A stretch of 64,000 nucleotides of DNA from Desulfuromonas acetexigens (GTDB lineage Bacteria > Desulfobacterota > Desulfuromonadia > Desulfuromonadales > Trichloromonadaceae): positions 124,001 to 188,000 of the forward strand of contig NZ_FOJJ01000001.1 of NCBI RefSeq assembly GCF_900111775.1. The letters run 5' to 3'. The notes below the pieces were generated by a model. The model was given only the letters and a program-made list of their open reading frames with translations. It was not told the DNA's origin and made no database searches. A program made the translations under genes and the position numbers. This document shows, in pieces, positions 57,366-64,000 of the stretch. Position 1 is the stretch's first letter, and each line of letters starts with the position of its first letter.

Positions 57366-58322
57366 GTGGCCGGAACGAGTCTGTTGGCCTTGATTGATGA
57401 TATCGCCAGTCTGCTCGACGACGTCGCGACCATGACCAAGGTCGCTGCGAAAAAGACCGCCGGCGTGCTGGGGGACGATCTGGCCCTGAACGCCGAACAG
57501 GTTTCCGGCATCAGCGCCGACCGGGAACTGCCGGTGGTCTGGGCGGTGGCCAAGGGATCCTTCAAGAACAAGCTGATTCTGGTGCCGACGGCGCTGATCA
57601 TCAGCGCCCTGGCGCCTTGGGCGATCACGCCACTGCTGATGGTCGGTGGGGCTTTTTTGTGTTACGAGGGCTTCGAAAAGCTGGCGCACAAATTTTTGCA
57701 CAGTCGCGCCGAGGAAGAGGGGGGACATGAGGAAAAGCTTGAAGTCCTGAGTAATCCCGAGATCGATCTGGTGGCCTACGAGAAGGAAAAAATCAAAGGG
57801 GCGATCCGTACCGATTTCATCCTCTCGGCGGAAATCATCGTTATCGCGCTGGGCACGGTACAGGGTACGGCCTTGGGTACCCAGGTCGCGGTGGTGGCCG
57901 GCATCGCTTTGATTATGACGGTCGGCGTCTACGCCCTGGTCGGCGGTATCGTCAAACTCGACGATGCCGGATTGCATCTCCTCAAGTCTAAAGCGGCCAA
58001 TGGCTGGGGGAGTCTGCGTCGCGCCTGTGGTCGGGGATTGCTCCTGCTGGCGCCCAAGCTGATGAAAACCCTGTCGGTGGTCGGCACCGCGGCGATGTTC
58101 ATGGTCGGCGGCGGCATTCTCGTCCACGGCCTGCCCGGTTCCCATCATGTTTTACACGGCGCGGCAGAAGCGGTTCACGGCCTGCCGGTTCTCGGCGGCC
58201 TGCTGGCGGCACTCACCCCCACGGTATTGAACGCCCTCTCCGGGGTGATTGCCGGGGCGCTGGTCCTGGCGGCGGTTGTTCCGATTCGGAATGTCGTTGG
58301 AAAGTTCCGAAATCCGGCCTGA
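57366..58322 (+). CDS. DUF808 (YedI-like) membrane protein
   Basis: 318 residues from a GTG with AAGGAG upstream. The N-terminal MAGTSLLALIDDIASLLDDVA and DDLALNAEQVSG blocks identify the DUF808/YedI family. About six hydrophobic segments follow (70-90, 150-195, 235-315). Function is unknown. It directly precedes greB. Confidence 0.9.
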   Translation: MAGTSLLALIDDIASLLDDVATMTKVAAKKTAGVLGDDLALNAEQVSGISADRELPVVWAVAKGSFKNKLILVPTALIISALAPWAITPLLMVGGAFLCYEGFEKLAHKFLHSRAEEEGGHEEKLEVLSNPEIDLVAYEKEKIKGAIRTDFILSAEIIVIALGTVQGTALGTQVAVVAGIALIMTVGVYALVGGIVKLDDAGLHLLKSKAANGWGSLRRACGRGLLLLAPKLMKTLSVVGTAAMFMVGGGILVHGLPGSHHVLHGAAEAVHGLPVLGGLLAALTPTVLNALSGVIAGALVLAAVVPIRNVVGKFRNPA

Positions 58323-58338
58323 TGGGAGAATCCTTTTG

Positions 58339-58872
58339 ATGCCCATTTACATGACCCCCGCCTGTGCCGAGGCGATGCGCGAGGAACTGCGCGATCTGCT
58401 TTATACCAAGCGGCCGGAGATGGCCCGCACCGCCGAGTGGGCTGCAAGCAACGGCGACCGTAGCGAAAATGCCGACTACCACTACGCCAAGCGCGCCTTG
58501 CGCCGGTTCGATTCACGCATCCGCTTTCTCTCCAAACGCCTGGAGGGGGCGCAGATTATCGACCCGGTGGCGCAGGGGAAAGTTGCCGGGGTGAAAGTCC
58601 TCTTCGGCGCGACGGTGACGGTGGACGAGGAAGGCGAGGAGAAGGTCTACAGCATTGTCGGCGTCGACGAAACGGCGCCGGGGCGGGGGGTGATCAGCTG
58701 GGTCTCCCCCCTCGGCAAGGCGCTGCTCGGCAAGCGCGAGGGGGATGTGGTGACCTTCGTGGCGCCCAAGGGGGAGCGTGAGCTGGAAATTCTCAAGGTT
58801 GAATATCGGCCCATCGCCGTCGGTGTCGTTCCCGCTCCCGAGGAGGATGACGCGGAAGAGAATGACGGGTAG
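58339..58872 (+). CDS. greB: Transcription elongation factor GreB
   Basis: 177 residues from the ATG at 58339 (GGGAG upstream). N-terminal coiled coil with the acidic tip WAASNGDRSENADYHYAKR, which reaches into RNA polymerase and stimulates cleavage of backtracked RNA, then the FKBP-like domain (VDETAPGRGVISWVSPLGKALLGKREGD). Closer to GreB than GreA by the AEWAASNGDRSENADY motif. A short acidic tail follows (PEEDDAEENDG). Confidence 0.93.
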   Translation: MPIYMTPACAEAMREELRDLLYTKRPEMARTAEWAASNGDRSENADYHYAKRALRRFDSRIRFLSKRLEGAQIIDPVAQGKVAGVKVLFGATVTVDEEGEEKVYSIVGVDETAPGRGVISWVSPLGKALLGKREGDVVTFVAPKGERELEILKVEYRPIAVGVVPAPEEDDAEENDG

Positions 58873-58899
58873 GGCGCGAACTTTCCCGTGCTTCCTTGA

Positions 58900-59448
58900 T
58901 TACCCGTCCCTTCGCCGTCGCATCCAGCGCAGGCCCAGCCCCAGCAGCAACAGCCAGGCGAAAGCAAAACAGAGGATCTTCACGGTCGTGGCCACCCCGG
59001 CCAGGGAGATCCACCCTTCCTGAATCGACTCATTCCCCAGAAAGCGGTGCAGTTGTCGCCGCAAGGTCAGATTTTCCGTCCAGTCCACCACCAGGTTTAC
59101 CAACACCGGCACCGTCAGCCAGAAACGGGGGAAGGGGCGCCCCAGGCCGTTCCAGAGCAGGAAGAGCCCGAGCAGGAGCGTCCCGCCGTAGAACAGGGGA
59201 AAGAGCAGATCCAGATTCAGAAAACGCAATTCGGCCAGCTGCCCGTCGGCTCCCAGGCAATCCCAATAGGCGCGAACGTCGGCGGCGTCGTAACCGCCAA
59301 AACGAAAATGCAGGGGATAGCAATCCGGGGTGTCGCTCTTGGGAAAGTTCTCCCGCCCGGTTACCTTCATCATCCACGCGCCGCCGACCAGAAAAGTGAG
59401 CAGCGGCAAGCCGAGCGCCGGCAAAAATTTGGCGAGGGGATTTTTCAT
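58900..59448 (-). CDS. Uncharacterised four-helix membrane protein
   Basis: 182 residues from the ATG at 59448, which has GGAG 7 bases upstream; a further ATG at 59460 would add four residues. Hydrophobic helices near 8-28, 85-107, 112-132 and 150-178; between the first two is a periplasmic loop with two cysteines (CYPLHFRFGGYD, YWDCLG). I recognise no family. It converges on greB. Confidence 0.6.
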   Translation of the reverse strand: MKNPLAKFLPALGLPLLTFLVGGAWMMKVTGRENFPKSDTPDCYPLHFRFGGYDAADVRAYWDCLGADGQLAELRFLNLDLLFPLFYGGTLLLGLFLLWNGLGRPFPRFWLTVPVLVNLVVDWTENLTLRRQLHRFLGNESIQEGWISLAGVATTVKILCFAFAWLLLLGLGLRWMRRRRDG

Positions 59449-59506
59449 CGTCGACTCCATGAAAGTGTTCCCGGAATGGGTCGATTACTGAAATCAATCG
59501 ATTCCG

Positions 59507-60184
59507 TCAGCGGTTGGATTTGAACAGCCGGGGATTGTTTTCGATAAAGGCGTTAATCCAGCGTTCGAGAAACGAATTGTTCCCGGCCGTTTTGATGAAA
59601 CTGTAGCCCAGGACGGAAATGATCAGCGCACCCAGGGTGTCGACGATCAGATCCCACATGGTATCGGTCAGTCCGGAAGGATCACCGAGCATCGGTTTTT
59701 GCATGTTCATGCCGAAAAAGCTGTCCATGGAAAATTCGAAAATCTCCCACAGCGCCCCCATCCCCACTGCGAATAAAAAGGCGAAAAAAGCGACAAAGCC
59801 CGGTTTCATGTGCACGCCGATATTTTCGGTTTCGTTCAGTACATGAACCAGCAGAAAACCGACGATCCCCAATAGGATCCCGGAGGTGGAGTGCAGGGCG
59901 ATGTCCCACCACCAGAAACGGGCGTAATAGTCATGGACCTCGCCGAGAAAGAGGGAGGCGAAGATGAAGGCGATGGCGAGCAGGACGAATTCGGGGGGGA
60001 TAAAAACACGTAACAGTCTGCCGAGCAAGAGGGGCGCCAGGGTCACCGCGATGATGCCAATGGTGACGACTGCCGTGAGCCATTGCTGTTCCCACAGGGC
60101 GCCGACAAACTCCATCACGAGAATCGCCTGCAGTACGAAGGTCAGGCGTCGGTGGATATGTTGTGATTGCATAGGGATATCCAA
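59507..60184 (-). CDS. DUF2238 (YjdF-like) membrane protein
   Basis: 225 residues, about six helices. Family features: LGEVHDYYARFWWWDIALHSTSG, GALWEIFEFSMDSFFG and DTMWDLIVDTLGALI, with conserved acidic and histidine residues inside membrane segments. Function is unknown. It precedes the gene at 58900 on the same strand. Confidence 0.85.
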   Translation of the reverse strand: MDIPMQSQHIHRRLTFVLQAILVMEFVGALWEQQWLTAVVTIGIIAVTLAPLLLGRLLRVFIPPEFVLLAIAFIFASLFLGEVHDYYARFWWWDIALHSTSGILLGIVGFLLVHVLNETENIGVHMKPGFVAFFAFLFAVGMGALWEIFEFSMDSFFGMNMQKPMLGDPSGLTDTMWDLIVDTLGALIISVLGYSFIKTAGNNSFLERWINAFIENNPRLFKSNR

Positions 60185-60214
60185 TGTTGGCAGGGAGGGG
60201 AAGATGACGTATTC

Positions 60215-60568
60215 TCAGTCGCCATTCCCCTGCCAGGGCCAGCGGCCGGTGAGTTCCACCTCCAGGGTGAAGCTCAGGAAGGTGCGGATGAGGACGACGA
60301 GGGCGAGGACGCCGATCGATTCGAAGGTCAGATCGACGGCTACGGTGTAGATGATGTCGGCGGCGATGAGCAGTTCCAGCCCGAGCAGAATGCCTTGCCC
60401 AAGGGCTTGCCTGAGTTCTTGAAAAATGATTCCCTTCTCCTCGTTGCGACGCAGGCGAAGGGCCGCATGCACAAGGGCGTGTAGGGCCATGAAGGTGATC
60501 AGTCCGACACCCAGAATTTCGATGATTTCCGCGCACCAGGCGGCGACCGGCGTGACGAAATGTCCCAT
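60215..60568 (-). CDS. DUF1622 membrane protein
   Basis: 117 residues, three hydrophobic helices: residues 10-35, the LGQGILLGLELLIAADIIYT block near 58-76, and 80-105. Matches the DUF1622 pattern. Function is unknown. GGGAGAT lies before the start. It is first in a minus-strand run with the DUF2238 gene, separated by 30 bases. Confidence 0.8.
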   Translation of the reverse strand: MGHFVTPVAAWCAEIIEILGVGLITFMALHALVHAALRLRRNEEKGIIFQELRQALGQGILLGLELLIAADIIYTVAVDLTFESIGVLALVVLIRTFLSFTLEVELTGRWPWQGNGD

Positions 60569-60700
60569 GCGATCTCCCTCTCGTCTTTTTGGGGATGGAT
60601 GGCGCGGCGACTCCGGATACCACTTCCGTCACGCCTGCCTAAACCATAGCAAAGATTGAAGGAAATGGAAAAGGGGGAAAGCGCCTGGACGCTTGTGAGC

Positions 60701-60736
60701 AAAAAAGCCCCGACGGAGCTGCTCCGCCGGGGCTTT
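60701..60736 (-). terminator. Intrinsic terminator of the DUF975/4013-like gene
   Basis: Sixteen-base arms with one mismatch (AAAGCCCCG...; complement) and a short loop. On the minus strand it is followed by six T (60706-60701). It lies just past the stop of the minus-strand gene ending at 60779. Confidence 0.85.
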
Positions 60737-60778
60737 GTCTTTTACGGAGAGGGACGGGTCGTCAACGGGAAGCTTACC

Positions 60779-61426
60779 TCAAACCCGTTCCGCCAGGAAA
60801 AAGTTCTTGTTGCGATCGTAGAGCAGGGCGATGGCCAGATTGCCCCAGGGAATGGTCAGGATGAGGCCGATGCCGAAGATGGCGGCGCCGATACTGGAGA
60901 GGATTCCACCCAACACGACGACCAGCGCCCAGGTGAACATGTCCCGTTTGACCGTTTCGAGGCTCCACTTGAAGGCGTCGATCGCCCCCATCTTTTTGTC
61001 GACCACGGCGTAGAGGCCGGGAGCGACGACGATGGAAATGATGATGCCGGCGATGGCGCCGATGATTGGCAGATAGCCGAGGACCAGCACGGCCACCAGG
61101 ACAATGACGACGTAGACCAGCAGCTGGGCGAAGCAGTCCCAGGCCGAAAAGAGATCGCCGACCAGGGGCTTCTCGCCGCGCAAGGTCTTGAGCAACGCCC
61201 GCATGTATCCGGCGAGAAAGGCGATATTTGCGAAGGGGATCCAGCAGACCAGCAAGAGAACGAGGGTGACGACCGCCAAGGGACCAATCTGCTCCTTCCC
61301 TTTCAGGGTCGCGTTGGTGAAAATGTCACGCAGGTCGGCAATGACCTTCTCCGACTGGAATGGGGGAATGACATTTTCATAGGTCTTTTTTTCAGTATTT
61401 TTTTCGGGTTGATTGGGGTCGGACAT
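60779..61426 (-). CDS. Integral membrane protein, DUF975/DUF4013-like
   Basis: 215 residues from the ATG at 61426, with a perfect AGGAGGT ribosome site. A polar N-terminus of about 55 residues is followed by four or five helices with interfacial GYMRALLKTLRGEKP and DAFKWSLETVK, the pattern of DUF975/DUF4013 proteins. Function is unknown. It has its own promoter (61471-61500) and terminator. Confidence 0.65.
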   Translation of the reverse strand: MSDPNQPEKNTEKKTYENVIPPFQSEKVIADLRDIFTNATLKGKEQIGPLAVVTLVLLLVCWIPFANIAFLAGYMRALLKTLRGEKPLVGDLFSAWDCFAQLLVYVVIVLVAVLVLGYLPIIGAIAGIIISIVVAPGLYAVVDKKMGAIDAFKWSLETVKRDMFTWALVVVLGGILSSIGAAIFGIGLILTIPWGNLAIALLYDRNKNFFLAERV

Positions 61427-61470
61427 CTTTACCTCCTGGTGAATGGAAGATCGCAAAAAAGCCGGAATGA

Positions 61471-61500
61471 AGTTTAGCGATTTTTAAGGGGAATGATCAA
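61471..61500 (-). promoter_or_regulatory. Candidate promoter for the DUF975/4013-like gene
   Basis: On the minus strand: TTGATC (61500-61495), 18 bases, TAAACT (61476-61471), about 45 bases before the start codon. Confidence 0.5.
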
Positions 61501-61550
61501 GTGTAAAGACGATCGCGAGGAACGTCGATAGCGGTGGTTGAGGAGGAGGG

Positions 61551-62483
61551 TCAGCGTGGCAGGGTGACCAGGGAGACGGCGTGGCTGCGGCCTTCGCTGT
61601 TGCTCAGCATATTGAGGGGGACTTCGGAGGCGTCTCCTTGAACTTCGCGACGTTTGATGCCCATACGGTCGACGATGATCGATTCCCGACTGATCCAGAG
61701 ATGGTCTTCGGGACGGATCAACACGTCGCGCAGGATTTCGAGATAGGCATCGAGAATCCGGTCTTCCCGGGCATTTTCCGGCAGGCTGCGGCAGAGCTGC
61801 GCCTGGGCCATATCCTGCACGGGAACGGCGATGTGGGGGGAATCGTCCATGCCCCGGCGCAGATGCTGCTGCAGGCCTACATTGGCCTGAAGCAGGGCGT
61901 TTCTCCGCTCCTTGCCGGCGCATTCCGTCTTGAGAATGGAGATGCGTTTCAGAGCCAGATGCAAGAGTCGTTCAAAGGCGAGATCCTTGATTTTTTCCCG
62001 GGTTGCCTGGTCGGATTCGGACGGGGCGAAAAAATGATGGTTTTCGAAGCTCACCGTGATCTGGGCCACGTCGTGGAGAATGACATCCCCGGTCATTGCG
62101 GCCCCGAATACGGTCTTTTCCTGTTTGATCATGGAGAGCAGGGCGTAGGCGGGTGTTTTCCCCTGCTTTTGCTGGTAATCCGCAAGACAGGGGTCGCTGT
62201 CGAGAACCTTGCGTAGCGCACCGGCAGAAATGAAGAAAGCGCGCAGCCGGGGATCGGCGCTATAGCCGGAAGGCTCCAGGGAGAGGGATGGGGCCATGCC
62301 GTCCACCTGTTCATCCAGATAGGCTAGGGCCCGTTCCGCTGCCGGTCGCAGCTTCTTTTTGTAGCCCGATACGCCGCGGATCCAGGGATCGGTACCTTCT
62401 ACGGCCTGCTCGATGGCCGCGGCGATCGGATCTTTTTCCGTGCCGGAATGGCTGCTGAACATGGATTGAATGAAAGATAACAT
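61551..62483 (-). CDS. Unrecognised soluble protein of 310 residues
   Basis: 310 residues from the ATG at 62483, which has GGAGG 7 bases upstream. There is no signal peptide or membrane helix. It is mostly helical with many charged residues; LAFERLLHLALKRISILK and LQQHLRRGMDD are amphipathic, and PLNMLSNSEGRSHAVSLV ends it with a possible strand. I recognise no motif or family. A GTGAT-N4-ATCAC dyad lies just upstream of the ribosome site. Confidence 0.7.
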   Translation of the reverse strand: MLSFIQSMFSSHSGTEKDPIAAAIEQAVEGTDPWIRGVSGYKKKLRPAAERALAYLDEQVDGMAPSLSLEPSGYSADPRLRAFFISAGALRKVLDSDPCLADYQQKQGKTPAYALLSMIKQEKTVFGAAMTGDVILHDVAQITVSFENHHFFAPSESDQATREKIKDLAFERLLHLALKRISILKTECAGKERRNALLQANVGLQQHLRRGMDDSPHIAVPVQDMAQAQLCRSLPENAREDRILDAYLEILRDVLIRPEDHLWISRESIIVDRMGIKRREVQGDASEVPLNMLSNSEGRSHAVSLVTLPR

Positions 62484-62498
62484 GGCGTGCCTCCGCAC

Positions 62499-62512
62499 GT
62501 GATCTGTATCAC
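62499..62512. promoter_or_regulatory. CRP/FNR-like dyad GTGAT-N4-ATCAC
   Basis: Perfect five-base arms with a four-base centre, the geometry of CRP/FNR-family half-sites. It lies 16-29 bases before the start of the 310-residue protein, where it could affect transcription or initiation. Chance occurrence is possible. Confidence 0.3.
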
Positions 62513-62624
62513 TCTTATCAAGAAGCCGCAACCGACATTTTACGGCGAAGAGGTTTTTGGGGAAAGGGGGCTCCTGACGGGAGGAGAGGGAATAAATATC
62601 CTGAACCGGTTTCGCAATCGTTCC

Positions 62625-63611
62625 CTATGGCCTGGGGACATTTTCCCGGATTCTCCGGGAAAAACCCCCGGCGTCACTGAGTGCGCGTGCGGTGGGATTG
62701 ATATAGCCAAGGCGCTTGATCTCGGAGAAGGGACGGGATGAATCGAAGGCGCCCAACTCGTAGGCATACTCGGCGGCATAGCCGCTCAAAAGAATCTTCC
62801 AGCTGTAGCGCAGATCATCCTGAAAGGCATCGATGTGGCCGGCGATGTTGGAGGTACAGTTGTCGGTGAGGGTATTGTACCACTCGGGGCGGTCTTTCAG
62901 CTCGTTGATTTTCTTGACGTAATCTATGAAAAGCAGACGGGCGTGTTCAGGCCGGATGCGGCTGCGAAAAAGATAGACATCCTCGGCGGGGCTGCGGTAG
63001 TTCGTGCGCAGGCGAATCAGGTCGCGTTCGTCCCCGACCACGTAGATCAGCTCGTAGTTCCTGAAAAAACCCTTGAGGGACGAATATGTTTCCCCCTGTT
63101 CTTTGCGGGTTTCGATGGAAAAGGTCACATAGTCTCGGTCGTTGAAGCCGAAACTGACCATGACATGGGCGATGGCTTCACCCATCCAGTAAACGCTGAA
63201 AAAATCGACCGAGGTCAGCTCGGACAGTCGGAATTCCCGATCGTAATAGCGGATATCAAAATCGCTCTCGCTGCGATAGTCGAAATCACGGATATTGCGG
63301 ATCATCACCTGCTCGCCTTGTACTTCCGCGAAGGGCAAGACGGCGACATCCGCTTGCCAGTCCCGATCGTTGGAAGGGGCGAGCTCGAACCAGAAGGCCA
63401 GAACCAATGCGAAGAAGGCGAAATAGAGGGCCAGGGCGTGCCTTTTCTTTCGCGGGATGAGCAAAGTCGAAAGGCTCGCGCCGGCAAAGAGAGCGGTGAG
63501 AATAAGCCGGGTGACTGCGTTGCCCAGGGGCAGATGGTAGAGGGCAAGACCGCTCCAGCCAGCCGTCCCGATGACCAGAAGGACAAGCAGGGTTTTGACG
63601 ATCCATTTCAT
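62625..63611 (-). CDS. Lnb/DUF4105-domain membrane protein
   Basis: 328 residues from the ATG at 63611 (MKWIVKT). Three N-terminal helices (about 3-22, 28-48, 55-75) are followed by a periplasmic domain with DFDYRSESDFDIRYYDREF, VYWMGEAIAHVMVSFGF and TDNCTSNIAGHIDAF. This is the DUF4105 pattern, now called the Lnb N-terminal domain after a Bacteroides lipoprotein N-acyltransferase; histidine and cysteine residues of the proposed active site are visible. Its start overlaps the hydrolase stop by four bases. Confidence 0.8.
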   Translation of the reverse strand: MKWIVKTLLVLLVIGTAGWSGLALYHLPLGNAVTRLILTALFAGASLSTLLIPRKKRHALALYFAFFALVLAFWFELAPSNDRDWQADVAVLPFAEVQGEQVMIRNIRDFDYRSESDFDIRYYDREFRLSELTSVDFFSVYWMGEAIAHVMVSFGFNDRDYVTFSIETRKEQGETYSSLKGFFRNYELIYVVGDERDLIRLRTNYRSPAEDVYLFRSRIRPEHARLLFIDYVKKINELKDRPEWYNTLTDNCTSNIAGHIDAFQDDLRYSWKILLSGYAAEYAYELGAFDSSRPFSEIKRLGYINPTARALSDAGGFSRRIRENVPRP

Positions 63612-64000
63612 CGCGCGGCCCTTTCCGGGGAGCGTTCCACCGCCCATTGCGTGGAAGTGGTCGCACGCAGGTGCTCGACGAGGATGCGGCGGATTTCCTC
63701 GATGGCGGCCGGTTCAGATTGAACCGAGTGGCCGGAAGGGATGATCAGTTCCGATTCCGCTTCTTCGAGATGGGCGCTGCCGTAGGCGACGACGCCATCA
63801 TGCCACTTTTCACGGGGATCTTCCGGATTTTTCACGGCAATGATCGAGTGGAAGGGGACGTCGGTTGCCATCGGCAGGGTGGTCAGGGTGCGGACAAATT
63901 CGCTTTTCGGGTCCATATCGTCGGTGCTGCGGGGGATGTCGCGCAAGGCGAAGAGCGCCGCCCCCTTGGTGGTGGGAAGCATGGCAATGTCCTTGCCGAA
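63608..64000 (-). CDS. Alpha/beta hydrolase, N-terminus beyond the window
   Basis: 131 C-terminal residues, entering from the right edge with FGKDIAMLPTTKG. The visible part carries VPFHSIIAVKNPEDP (strand before the catalytic acid), WHDGVVAYGSAHLEEAES and the catalytic-histidine region IIPSGHSVQSEPAA, followed by the last helix. The nucleophile elbow lies outside the window. Likely a lipase or esterase of the family often found with lipoprotein or membrane-lipid genes. The stop overlaps the Lnb-like gene start. Confidence 0.75.
   Translation of the reverse strand, partial: FGKDIAMLPTTKGAALFALRDIPRSTDDMDPKSEFVRTLTTLPMATDVPFHSIIAVKNPEDPREKWHDGVVAYGSAHLEEAESELIIPSGHSVQSEPAAIEEIRRILVEHLRATTSTQWAVERSPERAAR

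Overview
The window looks like chromosome of a GC-rich deltaproteobacterium, most likely of the Desulfuromonadales (Geobacter/Desulfuromonas/Pelobacter relatives). This rests on gene order and content: pheA-tyrA-aroA-cmk-ispH-rpsA-sppA-ihfB in one direction, HAMP/GAF cyclic-di-GMP enzymes, a c-type-heme-binding sensor and an RsbV/RsbW/PP2C module. Assignment is by inspection only; no database was searched. No rRNA, tRNA, CRISPR array, transposase or prophage gene was seen. Both ends cut genes: a tandem universal stress protein on the left and an alpha/beta hydrolase on the right.

Layout. 0-5 kb: stress protein, a PF10136-type membrane protein, rplM-rpsI, argC. 5-11.3 kb: a YgiQ radical SAM protein converges on a minus-strand pair consisting of a heme-motif HD-GYP phosphodiesterase and a GGDEF cyclase. 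11.5-20.3 kb: DUF2065, queA-tgt-yajC-secD-secF-TPR (tRNA queuosine plus Sec translocon), then a beta-helix lipoprotein overlapping recJ. 20.4-25.8 kb: a thioredoxin-like protein, then a tightly coupled minus-strand operon of aminotransferase, formate/nitrite channel, KefF-like and KefB-like proteins. 25.9-34.3 kb: aromatic amino acid and core genes. 34.3-34.8 kb: a gene-poor stretch with a minus-strand promoter, a dyad and a TGA-interrupted coding remnant. 34.8-37.2 kb: RluA-type synthase, lgt, HAD phosphatase.

37.2-43.4 kb (minus strand): a bifunctional phosphotransferase/P-loop protein, a small two-helix membrane protein, a very large sodium:solute-symporter-GAF-PP2C fusion, then RsbV-like and RsbW-like proteins. 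The likely logic is that the transporter part senses or moves a solute, the PP2C domain dephosphorylates the STAS antagonist, and the antagonist controls the anti-sigma-type kinase. 43.6-55 kb: a TPR lipoprotein, a LolB/DUF4292 lipoprotein and a peptide ABC transporter (binding protein, permease B). A PHP phosphatase and a sugar-nucleotide cassette (UDP-glucuronate epimerase, ugd, galE, a free-standing MshEN cyclic-di-GMP-receptor-like protein) sit between permease B and permease C. Two imperfect palindromic repeats bracket the cassette.

55-64 kb: a SEC-C/YchJ-like protein, a WbuC cupin, mutM, two tiny Cys-rich proteins, DUF808, greB, then minus-strand membrane proteins (DUF2238, DUF1622, a DUF975/4013-like protein), an unrecognised 310-aa protein, an Lnb/DUF4105 protein and the cut hydrolase. 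Cyclic-di-GMP (synthesis, breakdown, a probable receptor) and phosphorylation-based partner switching are the two signalling themes of the window.
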